NCBI RefSeq assembly: GCF_002929305.1
Contig: NZ_PJIO01000015.1
Span: forward strand, 1 to 64,000
DNA length: 64,000 nt
Source: Arthrobacter sp. GMC3
Lineage (GTDB): Bacteria > Actinomycetota > Actinomycetes > Actinomycetales > Micrococcaceae
Direction: 5' to 3'
This document shows positions 49,946-58,727 of the stretch, piece after piece. The translations under genes and the position numbers were made by a program. Under the pieces are notes generated by a model. That model worked only from the letters and a program-made list of their open reading frames with translations, did not search any database and was not told where the DNA came from. The stretch's first letter is position 1. The number at the start of each line of letters is the position of its first letter.

Positions 49946-51273
49946 GCGACAGCCTTTCTCAGTACTGCTGCCAGATCTCCCAGATCACCCAGGGTGAGCA
50001 CGGTCAGATCGGCAATATTGGCCCGGGCTGACTGCGCGCCGGAAAAGCAACGGATGGCAAAGGAACGCACGCCCGGGGGAACAGAAGCTGCAGCGCTGCG
50101 CAACTGCGACGGGGTCACTTTGGAGCCCACCACAAAGAACACCACGGAGGCATTCGGCACCACATCGGAGAGCGTGCGGGCCAGATCCACGGCGTTTCCG
50201 CGGCGGGTGTTACCGGCAAGCCGGGTCATGTCATCGAGCATGTTCTTGCCGGTTTCGCAGCGGATGGGTCCACGCTGGGTGACCACACTAAGTTCACGGG
50301 CTTCCTTGATGGCCTGCCGGCCCAGCGATGCTGCCGCGGAGATGGCCAGCTCGAAGTCGTCCTCGCGCTCATACTCATCGGTGTTGATCGAAAGAGCCAC
50401 GGCCATGTGCGCCCGGCGGGTTTCCTCAAACTGGCGCACCATCAGCTTGCCCGTGCGGGCGGTGGTCTTCCAGTGGATGTGGCGGCGATCATCGCCAGGC
50501 ACGTAGTCGCGCAAGGCATGAAAGGAAACGTCAGCGCTGGAGAGTTCGGTGGTGGGCAGTCCCTCCAGGTCCTTCAGGAATCCAGCAGCCGGGCCATCCA
50601 GTCCGGTGGTGCGCGGGTGAACGTACAGGTCGGTGGGATCGGTCCACAGCACCTGGCGGCGCAGCAGATTCAGTGGATCGGCACGTACTGAACGCACCGG
50701 CCCCACCGTGATCACGGCGCGGCGGGTGGTGGGGATGGTGAAAAGGTCCTCATGAACTTCGCCCGGTTTCATCCGCGGCAGGTGGAAGAGCGCCGTGGCG
50801 GCCCCCACCGGTAGTTCCAGCGCCGACGGCAGCACAGCCCGGGGTGCGGTGTTGGTGACGGCAATACTGCCCACCGCGTTATCGCCCACGGCCACACGGG
50901 TGCGGGCCAGATCCAGTGTGACGGCGTACATCGACTTGCCCACAACAAAGGCGACGGCCATCAGTAAGAGCAAGGTGCCAAGCAATGCGGCAACCTTTGC
51001 TTCCTGCCAGCCGAAAGCGGCACCCACAATCCACAGAACCACGACGGCGCCCATCACCACTGCACCCAGCGCACCGACAGTGGCCAGAACGGGGCGAACG
51101 AAGCGGGACAGCCAGGCTGCGACCTTCTCCCACACGGGAGCCACATAGAGCTCCACCACTTTGGCCGCCTCTGCCCACAATGAGGTGGGGTGCAGGCGCG
51201 TGGGGGCACCGTCACGGTGGAAAGGCCTGGCCAGGAGGGCCATGACCTTTCCTGCGCTGGGTTTGTTGCTCAT
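49942..51273 (-). CDS. DUF58-domain membrane protein
   Basis: 443 residues from the ATG at 51273 with AAGGA upstream; the frame stays open to 51885 inside moxR but that extension is a shadow. Two TM segments (about 50-105) are followed by a cytoplasmic region with the DUF58 signature (LRDYVPGDDRRHIHWKTTA, then TGKLMVRQFEETRR) and a vWA-like fold. DUF58 proteins are regularly encoded next to MoxR AAA ATPases and are thought to be their partners in assembling or activating membrane complexes. The 52-bp gap to moxR is the largest within this part of the operon. Confidence 0.87.
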   Translation of the reverse strand: MSNKPSAGKVMALLARPFHRDGAPTRLHPTSLWAEAAKVVELYVAPVWEKVAAWLSRFVRPVLATVGALGAVVMGAVVVLWIVGAAFGWQEAKVAALLGTLLLLMAVAFVVGKSMYAVTLDLARTRVAVGDNAVGSIAVTNTAPRAVLPSALELPVGAATALFHLPRMKPGEVHEDLFTIPTTRRAVITVGPVRSVRADPLNLLRRQVLWTDPTDLYVHPRTTGLDGPAAGFLKDLEGLPTTELSSADVSFHALRDYVPGDDRRHIHWKTTARTGKLMVRQFEETRRAHMAVALSINTDEYEREDDFELAISAAASLGRQAIKEARELSVVTQRGPIRCETGKNMLDDMTRLAGNTRRGNAVDLARTLSDVVPNASVVFFVVGSKVTPSQLRSAAASVPPGVRSFAIRCFSGAQSARANIADLTVLTLGDLGDLAAVLRKAVA

Positions 51274-51325
51274 GTATTCCTTTGGGCGGTGCGTGAAAAA
51301 GTGTGCTTTTGGGGGCTGCTCGGCA

Positions 51326-52297
51326 TTAAGCGGTGGCGCGCTGCTGAGGCGCGGCAACCTCGGCCAGGACGCGCCCGAGGACAACCTCGGGGGTGGCTCC
51401 GGCAAATTCGGCCTCCGGGTCCATGACGAAGCGGTGCGTCCACACGTAGGGTGCCAGTTCCTTGATGTCATCCGGCAGTACATAGTTGCGGCCCTTGGCT
51501 GCTGCCCAAACCTTGGCGAGCCGGACCATGGCGATGGCGCCACGGACGGAGACACCCAGGCGGGTTTCCGGCGCATTGCGGGTCTCTTCACACAGGCGGG
51601 AAACATATTCCAGGACTGCCGCATCGGTGTGGGTCGTGGCGGCAAGGTCGGCCATTTCCGCCACTGCCGCCGGGGTGATGATGGCCTGCAGGGTGGAGGT
51701 GCGGTCGCGCTGGCTGGATCCGGAGAGCAACTGCACGGTGGAGGCGTGGTCGGGGTAGCCAATGGAGGTCTTGATGAGGAAGCGGTCAAGCTGGGCCTCG
51801 GGCAGACGGTAGGTGCCTGCCTGCTCGATCGGGTTCTGGGTGGCCAGCACCATAAACGGGCGGCCCGTCTCATACGTGGTGCCATCCACCGTCACCCGGG
51901 ACTCTTCCATAACCTCCAGAAGTGCCGACTGTGTTTTCGGGGAGGCGCGGTTGATTTCATCGGCCAACACGATGGTGGCAAAGATGGGTCCCTTATGGAA
52001 TTCAAAGACCTGTGTCTTTTGATCGTAAATGGTGACACCTGTGACATCCGAGGGCAGCAGATCCGGTGTGAATTGGATGCGCGAATGCGAACCCTTCACC
52101 GTGGCCGAGAGCGCCCTGGCCAGCATGGTCTTGCCAGTGCCCGGGGCGTCCTCAAACAGGACGTGTCCCTCAGCCAGCATGGAGGCCAGCGTCAGGCTCA
52201 CCACATGCGACTTGCCCAAGACTGCCTGCCCAACATTGGCCACCAGCTTTTCAAATGTTCCTGCAAACCATGTGGCCTGTTCGGGTGTCATGGACAT
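51326..52297 (-). CDS. MoxR-family AAA+ ATPase
   Basis: 323 residues from the ATG at 52297, which has GAGGAAG just upstream; an ATG at 52321 is possible. Walker A is FEDAPGTGKTMLAR, Walker B VLADEINRASPKTQ with the following SALLEVMEE, and sensor 1 is FMVLATQNPIEQAGTY. MoxR proteins work as chaperone-like hexamers with DUF58/vWA partners. It is the first gene of the overlapping operon that ends with the FtsK/EccC-like ATPase. A 24-bp element shared with the giant gene lies 54 bp upstream. Confidence 0.93.
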   Translation of the reverse strand: MSMTPEQATWFAGTFEKLVANVGQAVLGKSHVVSLTLASMLAEGHVLFEDAPGTGKTMLARALSATVKGSHSRIQFTPDLLPSDVTGVTIYDQKTQVFEFHKGPIFATIVLADEINRASPKTQSALLEVMEESRVTVDGTTYETGRPFMVLATQNPIEQAGTYRLPEAQLDRFLIKTSIGYPDHASTVQLLSGSSQRDRTSTLQAIITPAAVAEMADLAATTHTDAAVLEYVSRLCEETRNAPETRLGVSVRGAIAMVRLAKVWAAAKGRNYVLPDDIKELAPYVWTHRFVMDPEAEFAGATPEVVLGRVLAEVAAPQQRATA

Positions 52298-52351
52298 AGT
52301 GCTTCCTCTTTCATTCGTCATACATTTTTCAAGCACGCTCGAAACCTGAAA

Positions 52352-52375
52352 TAGTTTATCCAGTAATTGGCGTTA
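52352..52375 (-). promoter_or_regulatory. Shared 24-bp upstream element, moxR copy
   Basis: TAGTTTATCCA, then G, then TAATTGGCGTTA (plus-strand reading) is identical at 23 of 24 positions to the element at 58579-58602. On the coding strand it ends with GGATAAACTA, 54 bp before the moxR ATG. It lies in the gap after the giant gene's stop. Conservation in otherwise different DNA suggests a promoter or activator site. Confidence 0.65.
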
Positions 52376-52413
52376 ATGGTTATTAAGGGCATCCGGGTAG
52401 GCCCGGGCAAGTG

Positions 52414-55400
52414 TTAGCACTGCGGTATGCCACTTGTACTCGGCCTGTTGGTGCTGGCCACTTGGATGTGGTTCCACTGCTCATACCCCGGGGTGATGAT
52501 GTGGTACCAGGGTTGGCCTCCCCAATTCCTATAGCAGTTCACTTGGACAGGAACGTTTGTGTTCAGCCATTGGGAGGTGCACGTGGCTGGATTGCCGGGG
52601 AAGAAGTGATTGCCGTTACCAGTAGCAATATCCAGGCAACTTTGAACCGGCGATGCCTGAACAGTCCAGGAAGTGGGCTTCGGTGGCGTTTGAGCCCCGC
52701 TCTTTTGTGTCACCGTCCGCACAGGCCCGAAAGTACCCACTGAGTTGACAGTCCGGGCATTGATGGTGACAGTCCTGTTGAATGCCCCGGTGTTGTAGCT
52801 GGCACTGCCATTGCTGGCCTTGGCGGACCATGCGCCACCGTCGACCTGCACCTGGACACTGACGGTATCCGTTGCCCCGCCAGGGTAACTCCAGGAGTAG
52901 GAAACCACTTGGCTGTCCTGCGCACCGTCGCCCCCACTGAGGCCTGCCGTCCCCGGTGCACCGAAGGGCGTAGCGGACCCCGAGGTAACCTTGCCGCTCT
53001 TCTCGCCAGTGGCGCTGGAGGACACCTCGATGGTGACGGTGGTGCCAGCGCCGTTCGGAGCTGCCAGCGCCATGCCGGGCGTGATAGCCGTAGTCGATCC
53101 GTTGCTGGAAACAGTGGCCGTGTACTTCAGCTCACCGGCCGTCGAACCGCCCATCGCGGCTCCACTGGGAGGGTTGAAGTTCACGATAACCTGTCCCCCG
53201 GCTGCCCCCGTATTGGTGGGTGCGATACTCAGTCCTGTGACAGGCCCGGGCGCACTGACGGAGCGGCGGGCGTTAGATTTCGGGCTGAGGTCCGAAATGT
53301 TCACTTCTGTGGACACTGCCACGGCAAAGGTGTAGTTGCCCGTGCCGTTAGGCAGCGACATCACTGCAGTGGGTTGGGTGGTGGTGGTGACTCCCTGGCT
53401 GACCCCATCCAGGTACTTGGTCACCGTGTAGTTTTTCAGGATGCCGCCGTTGAGATCCGGTTGCACCCAATCGAGCTGTACCTGGTTGGCCGAGCCCAAG
53501 GTGTTCAGGACTTTCAGGACAGGGGCCGCCGGGGTGAAGGGCTTGCCTGCTGGTTTGCCGGCCAACGAGTAAGTGCTCCACGCCGAGGGATCCGGGGCAC
53601 TGTTGACGGCCTGGACCCGGAATTTGTAGTCGGTGCCGTTGGTGAGACCCTTCCAGGTCATCGAGTTTCCACTCACGCCGGTCTTTTGCGGGTTTTGACC
53701 AGCCGGGGCCGGAGAGATCTCCACGTTGTACGTTTTCACGGCAGAGTATTCACCCACGGGTGTTACCCAGCTGATGTCCAGGGTCAAGTCGCCGCGCTTC
53801 ACCACGGGGGCTGCGGGAGTGTCTGGCGAGGCGTCGGGGGTTGCCGGCGCCGACGCCTTGGAGTATTCGGAACTTCCCACGGCATTGGTGGCCTTGACCG
53901 TGAAGGTGTACGGCTTTGCGTTACTCAGCCCGGTGATCAAGCACGTGTTGGTGGCGCATTCCTGGGTGCCGCCGTCGCTCTTCATGACGGTGTATCCGGT
54001 CAAGGGAGAACCGTTGTCCACGGGGGTGGTCCACTGCAGCATGACCTGCTTGCTTTTGACCTCCTGCACGCGTGGCGCCGCAGGGATTGCCGGCTTGCCC
54101 TTGACGTTCAGGGTGATCTTGCCGTCAACCCAACGATTCTTGTCCCCGGTCTTGTCCTCGATGGTGTAGCCCACCACCACGTTGCCGGTGAAATTCTCCG
54201 GTGCGGTGACATTGACCTTGTTGGAGGTTTTCTCCACTACCGTGCCGCTGGCACCGGTAATCAGCTTCACGTCCACCAGTTTCAGGGGCGTGTCGGGGAA
54301 CGGGTTGGTGTCGTTGGCCAGAACATCCACGCTTTCCTGCCGGCCCGCGTGGGCGTCGGGAACCGCGTCCTCATTGGCAACCGCCAGGGGCTTGGTGGAG
54401 GACATGACGCGCAGGGTCACAGTGGCCTTGACGGGATCACTCTTGCCGTCGGTGACCTCAAAGTCCAGGTTGCCGGTGGAGCCCAACTTGGCATCCTTGG
54501 CGGCTTCCACCTTCAACGCGGACCCGTTCAGGGTCGCCGTGATGTTCGCCGGCTTGTCCCCAGTCAGCTTGAAGGAGAGTTTGTCGTTCTCGGGGTCGCT
54601 TGCCAGCTTGGACAGATCCAGGCTGGCCGACTCCAGCTGGGCCACCTCAAGCTGGGTACCTGTGACCACCGGCGGCAGGTTCTTGGCTGGCGACGGTGTC
54701 ACCTCGGTCATGACCGTGAGGGTGGATTTCAGACCGTCGGGATCGTCAGGCCCGGTGCCGTCGGTTACCTCAAAGGTGATGGAACCTGGGCCGTAAAAAT
54801 CGGGCTTGGCGGCGTAGACGATGCCGTCACCATTGGCTGTCACCGAATTTTCCGACGCCGCACCAATCAGCTTGATCTTGTCAGCCTGCGTCAGGCGCGG
54901 GGTGCGACCGTCACGGACCTTGACATAGTCCTTCAGATCCAGAGTGGCCGAACTGCCTGCCTGGAGCTTGATGGTGTCAGTTTTTTTCAGCACCGGGTAC
55001 TGCGACCCTGTGCCGGGCAGCCAGATGATGGCGGTGGCCGTGAGCTTGTCCTGATCCGTCACTGTGTAGGGGATCATTTGCGGTTCGGGGAGCAGATTGA
55101 CGCGCACGGTGCCGTCCGCTCCAACACTGGCCGTCTCCGTGGGACGGGTCAAGGTGACCTTCAGGTTTTCTGCCACACCGTCGGGATCCTCGTCGTTCTT
55201 GAGCACGGGAACGTCAACGGTGTTCTTTCCCAGGGCTTCTTGAACCGAGACGGAGTCATCGCGGGCGATCGGCGCACGCAAGGGGGCGTCTGGGGTGACA
55301 GTCATGCGAATGTTGGCCTTGGCGGTTGCGCCGGACGGGTCGGCCACCGTGTAGCTCATGGTCACAACTCCGATCGCTGCCGGTGACGTCACCAGGACGC

Positions 55401-58400
55401 GGCCCTGCTCGGTGACGGAGGGCTTCATCTCCTCTGGCCCGTCGAAGCCGTCCTTGCGCACGGCCAGGATGTCGCCGTCGGGGTCTGCGTCGTTGAGCAG
55501 AACGTCCAGGGCAACCTGACGCCCGGGCCTGATGGTGATGTAGTCGTCCTGCGCCTTGGGCGGGTGGTTGTTATCTTCCGTGGGCGCGATGCCCACCTGG
55601 ACCTGCCCCACGCCCTCGGCGCCCAGGCGGTCTTTCACCTTGTAGGTAAAGGAGTCGGTGCCTGCCGAATTTCCGGCGGCCGTGTAGTTGATGAAACCAT
55701 TGCCCACGATTGCGGTGCCCAGGGTGGGGGCGGTGTCGATCCCCACCAACTGGACGGAGTCTCCGTCGGGGTCGATCCCGTCCAAGGGGATCTGGATGCG
55801 TGTGGCGGAGCCGGCAATGACGCGGCCCTCCACGTTCAGGGGTGCCGGTGGCAGGTTCCGTTCGGGGTCTTGCGCCACCACATTGATGGTCACGGAGGCG
55901 GAGTCGGACTGGCCGGAGGTGTTGGTGATCTTGTAAATGGCCGAATAGCTGCCGGGGGTGTCTCCCGCCAGGAACCGCAACGAGTTTTGGTCCACCCACA
56001 GTTTGCCGCTCTGCGCATCGGGGGCCTGGGTGATTTCGGGGTCCTTGAGGACGTCGCCGTTGGGATCGGAATCGTTCGCCAGCACGGGGATGCGCACCAC
56101 ATCGCCCACGCGCACGGTGGCGGTGTCTTCCTTGGCGACGGGCGGCTGGAGTGTGGACGGTGCCGGGATCTGCACCACGGCAATGGTGCCCACCGCGGTG
56201 GCACGGCCGTTGGAGATGGTGTATTTCACCGTTGCGGGCCGGCCGGTACTGCGCACATCGGTGATCTTGACAACCTTATGGTCAAGGACTGTCACGGAGA
56301 TGCCAGAGTCGTCGGGGACCTCCACCGACCGGACCACCAGAATGCCGCCGGCGGGGTCGGTGTCGTTGCCCAAAACATCCACCAAGGTGGTGCCGCCGGT
56401 GGGCAGCATGGCGGTGTCCTTTACGGCAATGGGTGCCAGGGAATCGTCGGGGGCCACCACGTCAATGCGGATCAGTCCGGTGGAGCTCTGCGGCCCGTTG
56501 GTCACCTGGTAGTTCAGGTACACGGCCCCGGGGGTGGCGGAGGTGAACGTGAAGGTGCCGTTGTCGGCAATCGGTGAACTGGTACCCGTGGTGGGCTTGT
56601 CCACACTGGCCAGGCGCAGTTCGCCACCGCCGGGGTCCTGGTCATTCTTTAGGGGTGCCACCACGGCGGTGCGGCCGGCCACCACGCGCACGTAGTCGGC
56701 GTTGGCCACCGGTGGGACGGCGCCGGAGGGCTTAACCGTGACCGAAATCTGCTTTTCCGTGATGGCGCGCGTGTCCGAGACCGAGATGGTGACGGTTTTG
56801 GGGCCGGCGCTCTGGCCGTTATCCACGTAGCTCAGCTCGCCGTCCGGGGTGAACTTCACCTCGGCGGTGTCATCCCCCGCCTTGGCGCCGACCAGGAAGA
56901 TGTTGTCGCCGTCGGGGTCGATCATGTCCGCGAGCACGTTTTGGCTGATCGTCTGGCCTTGTACCACCACCATGGAGGTGGGGCGCATGGAGATCGGTCC
57001 GGTGTTTTCACTCTCGGGGACCACCCGGATCGAGACGGCGGCCGGGGCGGTGCCGCCGCGGCCGTCGTCGGCGGTGTAACTGAAGCTCTCACTGCCCGGC
57101 GCAGCGCCGGCAGGGACCGCCAGTTGCAGGCCGGTGCCACCGTAGATGGTTTGCAGCTCCCCCGATTGCAGTTTGTCGCCGACGTCACGGACGGTCAGGA
57201 CATCTCCGTCAGGGTCGGAGTCGTTGTACAGCACGGGCAGGATGGTGGTGGCGCCGGCACGAACGCCAAAGGAGTCGGGGGCAGGTTCCGGCGGCCGGTT
57301 CGGCTTGCTCCGGTCCGGCAGCGTGTTCACCACGTTGGGGTCCGCGGAGTCCTTCTCGGCATTGTCCGCTTTTTGCTGATCGGTGGTCAGGTCATCCCAG
57401 TTGTTGACGAGCATGAGGTTGTTGTTGACCAGCCACACGTCCCCACCGGCCATGTCGTTGAGGACCACAACGTCCCGGTTCTGCCTAAAGACCAGGGCTG
57501 AGCTGGCCCCGGCCTTCGGGATGGCACGCGGCTCGTTTTTTTGGCCAGCACAGTAGAACAGGTATTCATTCACTCCCTGCCACGCCGCATGTACGCAGCC
57601 GCTTTGCTGCACGGGGGCAATGGGCTGGCCGGCCACTTTCAAGGCGGTGGTCACACCCTGCCCGCCATTGAGCGGCTGCACCAGCAGACCCTTGGTGGTT
57701 TCCACCGCTACCGAGTCGCCGGAGGCACTGGCGTGCTGTACGCGAGCGCCCTTCCCGTCGGCTACCTGGACCTTCTTGTTGCCGGGCAGGTACAGGGTGC
57801 CGGCGTCGGGGTCCAACACCACGGCCTTATCTCCCACGGCGGTCAGTTCCAGCTTGGCAGAATCCGGCAGCCCATCAATTTTCGCCACCGAGGATTCCAG
57901 CGTTTTGCCTTCAGAGTCCACGGTGAGTGTGGTCAGTTCGCCGGCCTTGGGATTGAGTGCAAAAACTGTACTGGCACCGGCGTCGCCGTCTTTGAGTACC
58001 ACGACGGCCTTGGCGTTGGGCATGTCGGTGAGGGTTGGTTTGGTGGTCTTGTCCCCAAATGAATTCAGGCTCTTGTTGGAGGCCACCCACAATTTCCCGG
58101 AGGCCGGGTCAGCCAGGGACGCCACGAGGGTGCCGAGGGAGATTTGCTTGGAGCCGCCCAGGACCGTGTCCTGGCTCAGCGACATGGCGGGGACGTCCAC
58201 CTGATTCAGGAGGGTGCCGCCGTCGTTGTCCATGAAAACGTTGCCAGTATTTTGCAGGACGTTGAAATTATCTGTGGTTGCGGCGAATCCGCCGTCCAGG
58301 ACCTTGGATTCGGCGTTGAGGTGGGCCACCATGTGCATGCTGCGGTTGGTGACCCAGACGCTGCCGTCGTTGAGGTCGACGTCGGCTGTGGCGAACCCTG

Positions 58401-58509
58401 GGTAGATCACGGCACCGGCCACCACGGTCGCAACGGCCACCAGCATGCCACTGGCGCCAAGGACTTTTTTGTTGCGGAAAGTCTTGGCGGACAACGACTG
58501 AAACGACAT
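52414..58509 (-). CDS. Giant membrane-anchored Ig-like/fibronectin III surface protein (complete copy)
   Basis: 2031 residues. One N-terminal TM segment (about 15-38) without a clear cleavage site suggests a type II anchor; the rest should be outside the membrane. Residues about 40-400 form a repeat-poor region with strand-rich, propeller-like character. About ten cadherin/Ig-like modules follow (about 415-1470), marked by recurring N-D-x-D-P-x-G-D turns such as LYNDSDPDGDVL and LANDSDPNGD, which are Ca-binding-like. Five FN3 domains (starting at about 1473, 1561, 1654, 1753, 1847) precede a C-terminal Cys-containing domain (about 1940-2031). AAGGG lies before the ATG. It corresponds to the Fn3 protein of PFNA clusters but is much larger. 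Confidence 0.9.
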   Translation of the reverse strand: MSFQSLSAKTFRNKKVLGASGMLVAVATVVAGAVIYPGFATADVDLNDGSVWVTNRSMHMVAHLNAESKVLDGGFAATTDNFNVLQNTGNVFMDNDGGTLLNQVDVPAMSLSQDTVLGGSKQISLGTLVASLADPASGKLWVASNKSLNSFGDKTTKPTLTDMPNAKAVVVLKDGDAGASTVFALNPKAGELTTLTVDSEGKTLESSVAKIDGLPDSAKLELTAVGDKAVVLDPDAGTLYLPGNKKVQVADGKGARVQHASASGDSVAVETTKGLLVQPLNGGQGVTTALKVAGQPIAPVQQSGCVHAAWQGVNEYLFYCAGQKNEPRAIPKAGASSALVFRQNRDVVVLNDMAGGDVWLVNNNLMLVNNWDDLTTDQQKADNAEKDSADPNVVNTLPDRSKPNRPPEPAPDSFGVRAGATTILPVLYNDSDPDGDVLTVRDVGDKLQSGELQTIYGGTGLQLAVPAGAAPGSESFSYTADDGRGGTAPAAVSIRVVPESENTGPISMRPTSMVVVQGQTISQNVLADMIDPDGDNIFLVGAKAGDDTAEVKFTPDGELSYVDNGQSAGPKTVTISVSDTRAITEKQISVTVKPSGAVPPVANADYVRVVAGRTAVVAPLKNDQDPGGGELRLASVDKPTTGTSSPIADNGTFTFTSATPGAVYLNYQVTNGPQSSTGLIRIDVVAPDDSLAPIAVKDTAMLPTGGTTLVDVLGNDTDPAGGILVVRSVEVPDDSGISVTVLDHKVVKITDVRSTGRPATVKYTISNGRATAVGTIAVVQIPAPSTLQPPVAKEDTATVRVGDVVRIPVLANDSDPNGDVLKDPEITQAPDAQSGKLWVDQNSLRFLAGDTPGSYSAIYKITNTSGQSDSASVTINVVAQDPERNLPPAPLNVEGRVIAGSATRIQIPLDGIDPDGDSVQLVGIDTAPTLGTAIVGNGFINYTAAGNSAGTDSFTYKVKDRLGAEGVGQVQVGIAPTEDNNHPPKAQDDYITIRPGRQVALDVLLNDADPDGDILAVRKDGFDGPEEMKPSVTEQGRVLVTSPAAIGVVTMSYTVADPSGATAKANIRMTVTPDAPLRAPIARDDSVSVQEALGKNTVDVPVLKNDEDPDGVAENLKVTLTRPTETASVGADGTVRVNLLPEPQMIPYTVTDQDKLTATAIIWLPGTGSQYPVLKKTDTIKLQAGSSATLDLKDYVKVRDGRTPRLTQADKIKLIGAASENSVTANGDGIVYAAKPDFYGPGSITFEVTDGTGPDDPDGLKSTLTVMTEVTPSPAKNLPPVVTGTQLEVAQLESASLDLSKLASDPENDKLSFKLTGDKPANITATLNGSALKVEAAKDAKLGSTGNLDFEVTDGKSDPVKATVTLRVMSSTKPLAVANEDAVPDAHAGRQESVDVLANDTNPFPDTPLKLVDVKLITGASGTVVEKTSNKVNVTAPENFTGNVVVGYTIEDKTGDKNRWVDGKITLNVKGKPAIPAAPRVQEVKSKQVMLQWTTPVDNGSPLTGYTVMKSDGGTQECATNTCLITGLSNAKPYTFTVKATNAVGSSEYSKASAPATPDASPDTPAAPVVKRGDLTLDISWVTPVGEYSAVKTYNVEISPAPAGQNPQKTGVSGNSMTWKGLTNGTDYKFRVQAVNSAPDPSAWSTYSLAGKPAGKPFTPAAPVLKVLNTLGSANQVQLDWVQPDLNGGILKNYTVTKYLDGVSQGVTTTTQPTAVMSLPNGTGNYTFAVAVSTEVNISDLSPKSNARRSVSAPGPVTGLSIAPTNTGAAGGQVIVNFNPPSGAAMGGSTAGELKYTATVSSNGSTTAITPGMALAAPNGAGTTVTIEVSSSATGEKSGKVTSGSATPFGAPGTAGLSGGDGAQDSQVVSYSWSYPGGATDTVSVQVQVDGGAWSAKASNGSASYNTGAFNRTVTINARTVNSVGTFGPVRTVTQKSGAQTPPKPTSWTVQASPVQSCLDIATGNGNHFFPGNPATCTSQWLNTNVPVQVNCYRNWGGQPWYHIITPGYEQWNHIQVASTNRPSTSGIPQC

Positions 58510-58578
58510 GAACTACCCTTACTCGACACTGCAGATCTGCCATACGGCGAATCTGTTCCAGGTCCCCCAACCCCGAGT

Positions 58579-58602
58579 TAGTTTATCCACTAATTGGCGT
58601 TA
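58579..58602 (-). promoter_or_regulatory. Shared 24-bp upstream element, giant-gene copy
   Basis: TAGTTTATCCA, then C, then TAATTGGCGTTA, differing at one base from the moxR copy at 52352-52375. It ends 69 bp before the ATG of the complete giant gene on the minus strand. Two near-identical copies 6.2 kb apart before related genes point to co-regulation. Confidence 0.65.
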
Positions 58603-58648
58603 CTCCCTAGTTAGGGGCAACTGGGCTCGGATATTTCGGCGGTCAGCC

Positions 58649-58714
58649 GCCGGTGAGTGCGCAGATACTGTGACTTCCCAGCCATAAAGTCACAGTATCT
58701 GCGCACTCACCGGC
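58649..58714. terminator. Perfect 28-bp hairpin between the two giant genes
   Basis: 58649-58676 is exactly complementary to 58687-58714 with a 10-base loop. It starts 13 bp after the stop codon of the upstream giant gene (58728). No strong T-run follows, but position and stability suggest it ends that transcript before the promoter region of the next giant gene. Confidence 0.75.
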
Positions 58715-58727
58715 GCTAACAAGGCAC

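Noticed and set aside
47675..50506. 943-codon plus-strand open frame
   Set aside because: Antisense to the TgpA-like and DUF58 genes; long stop-free antisense frames are expected in GC-rich coding DNA.
51274..51885. N-terminal extension of the DUF58 frame into moxR
   Set aside because: The extension lies inside the well-supported MoxR coding region; the ATG at 51273 has a good ribosome site and fits the DUF58 family.
52909..55386. 825-codon plus-strand open frame, and similar ones at 55564-56577 and 61938-63353
   Set aside because: They mirror the giant Ig/FN3 genes and consist of Gly/His/Val/Arg-rich text typical of antisense translation.
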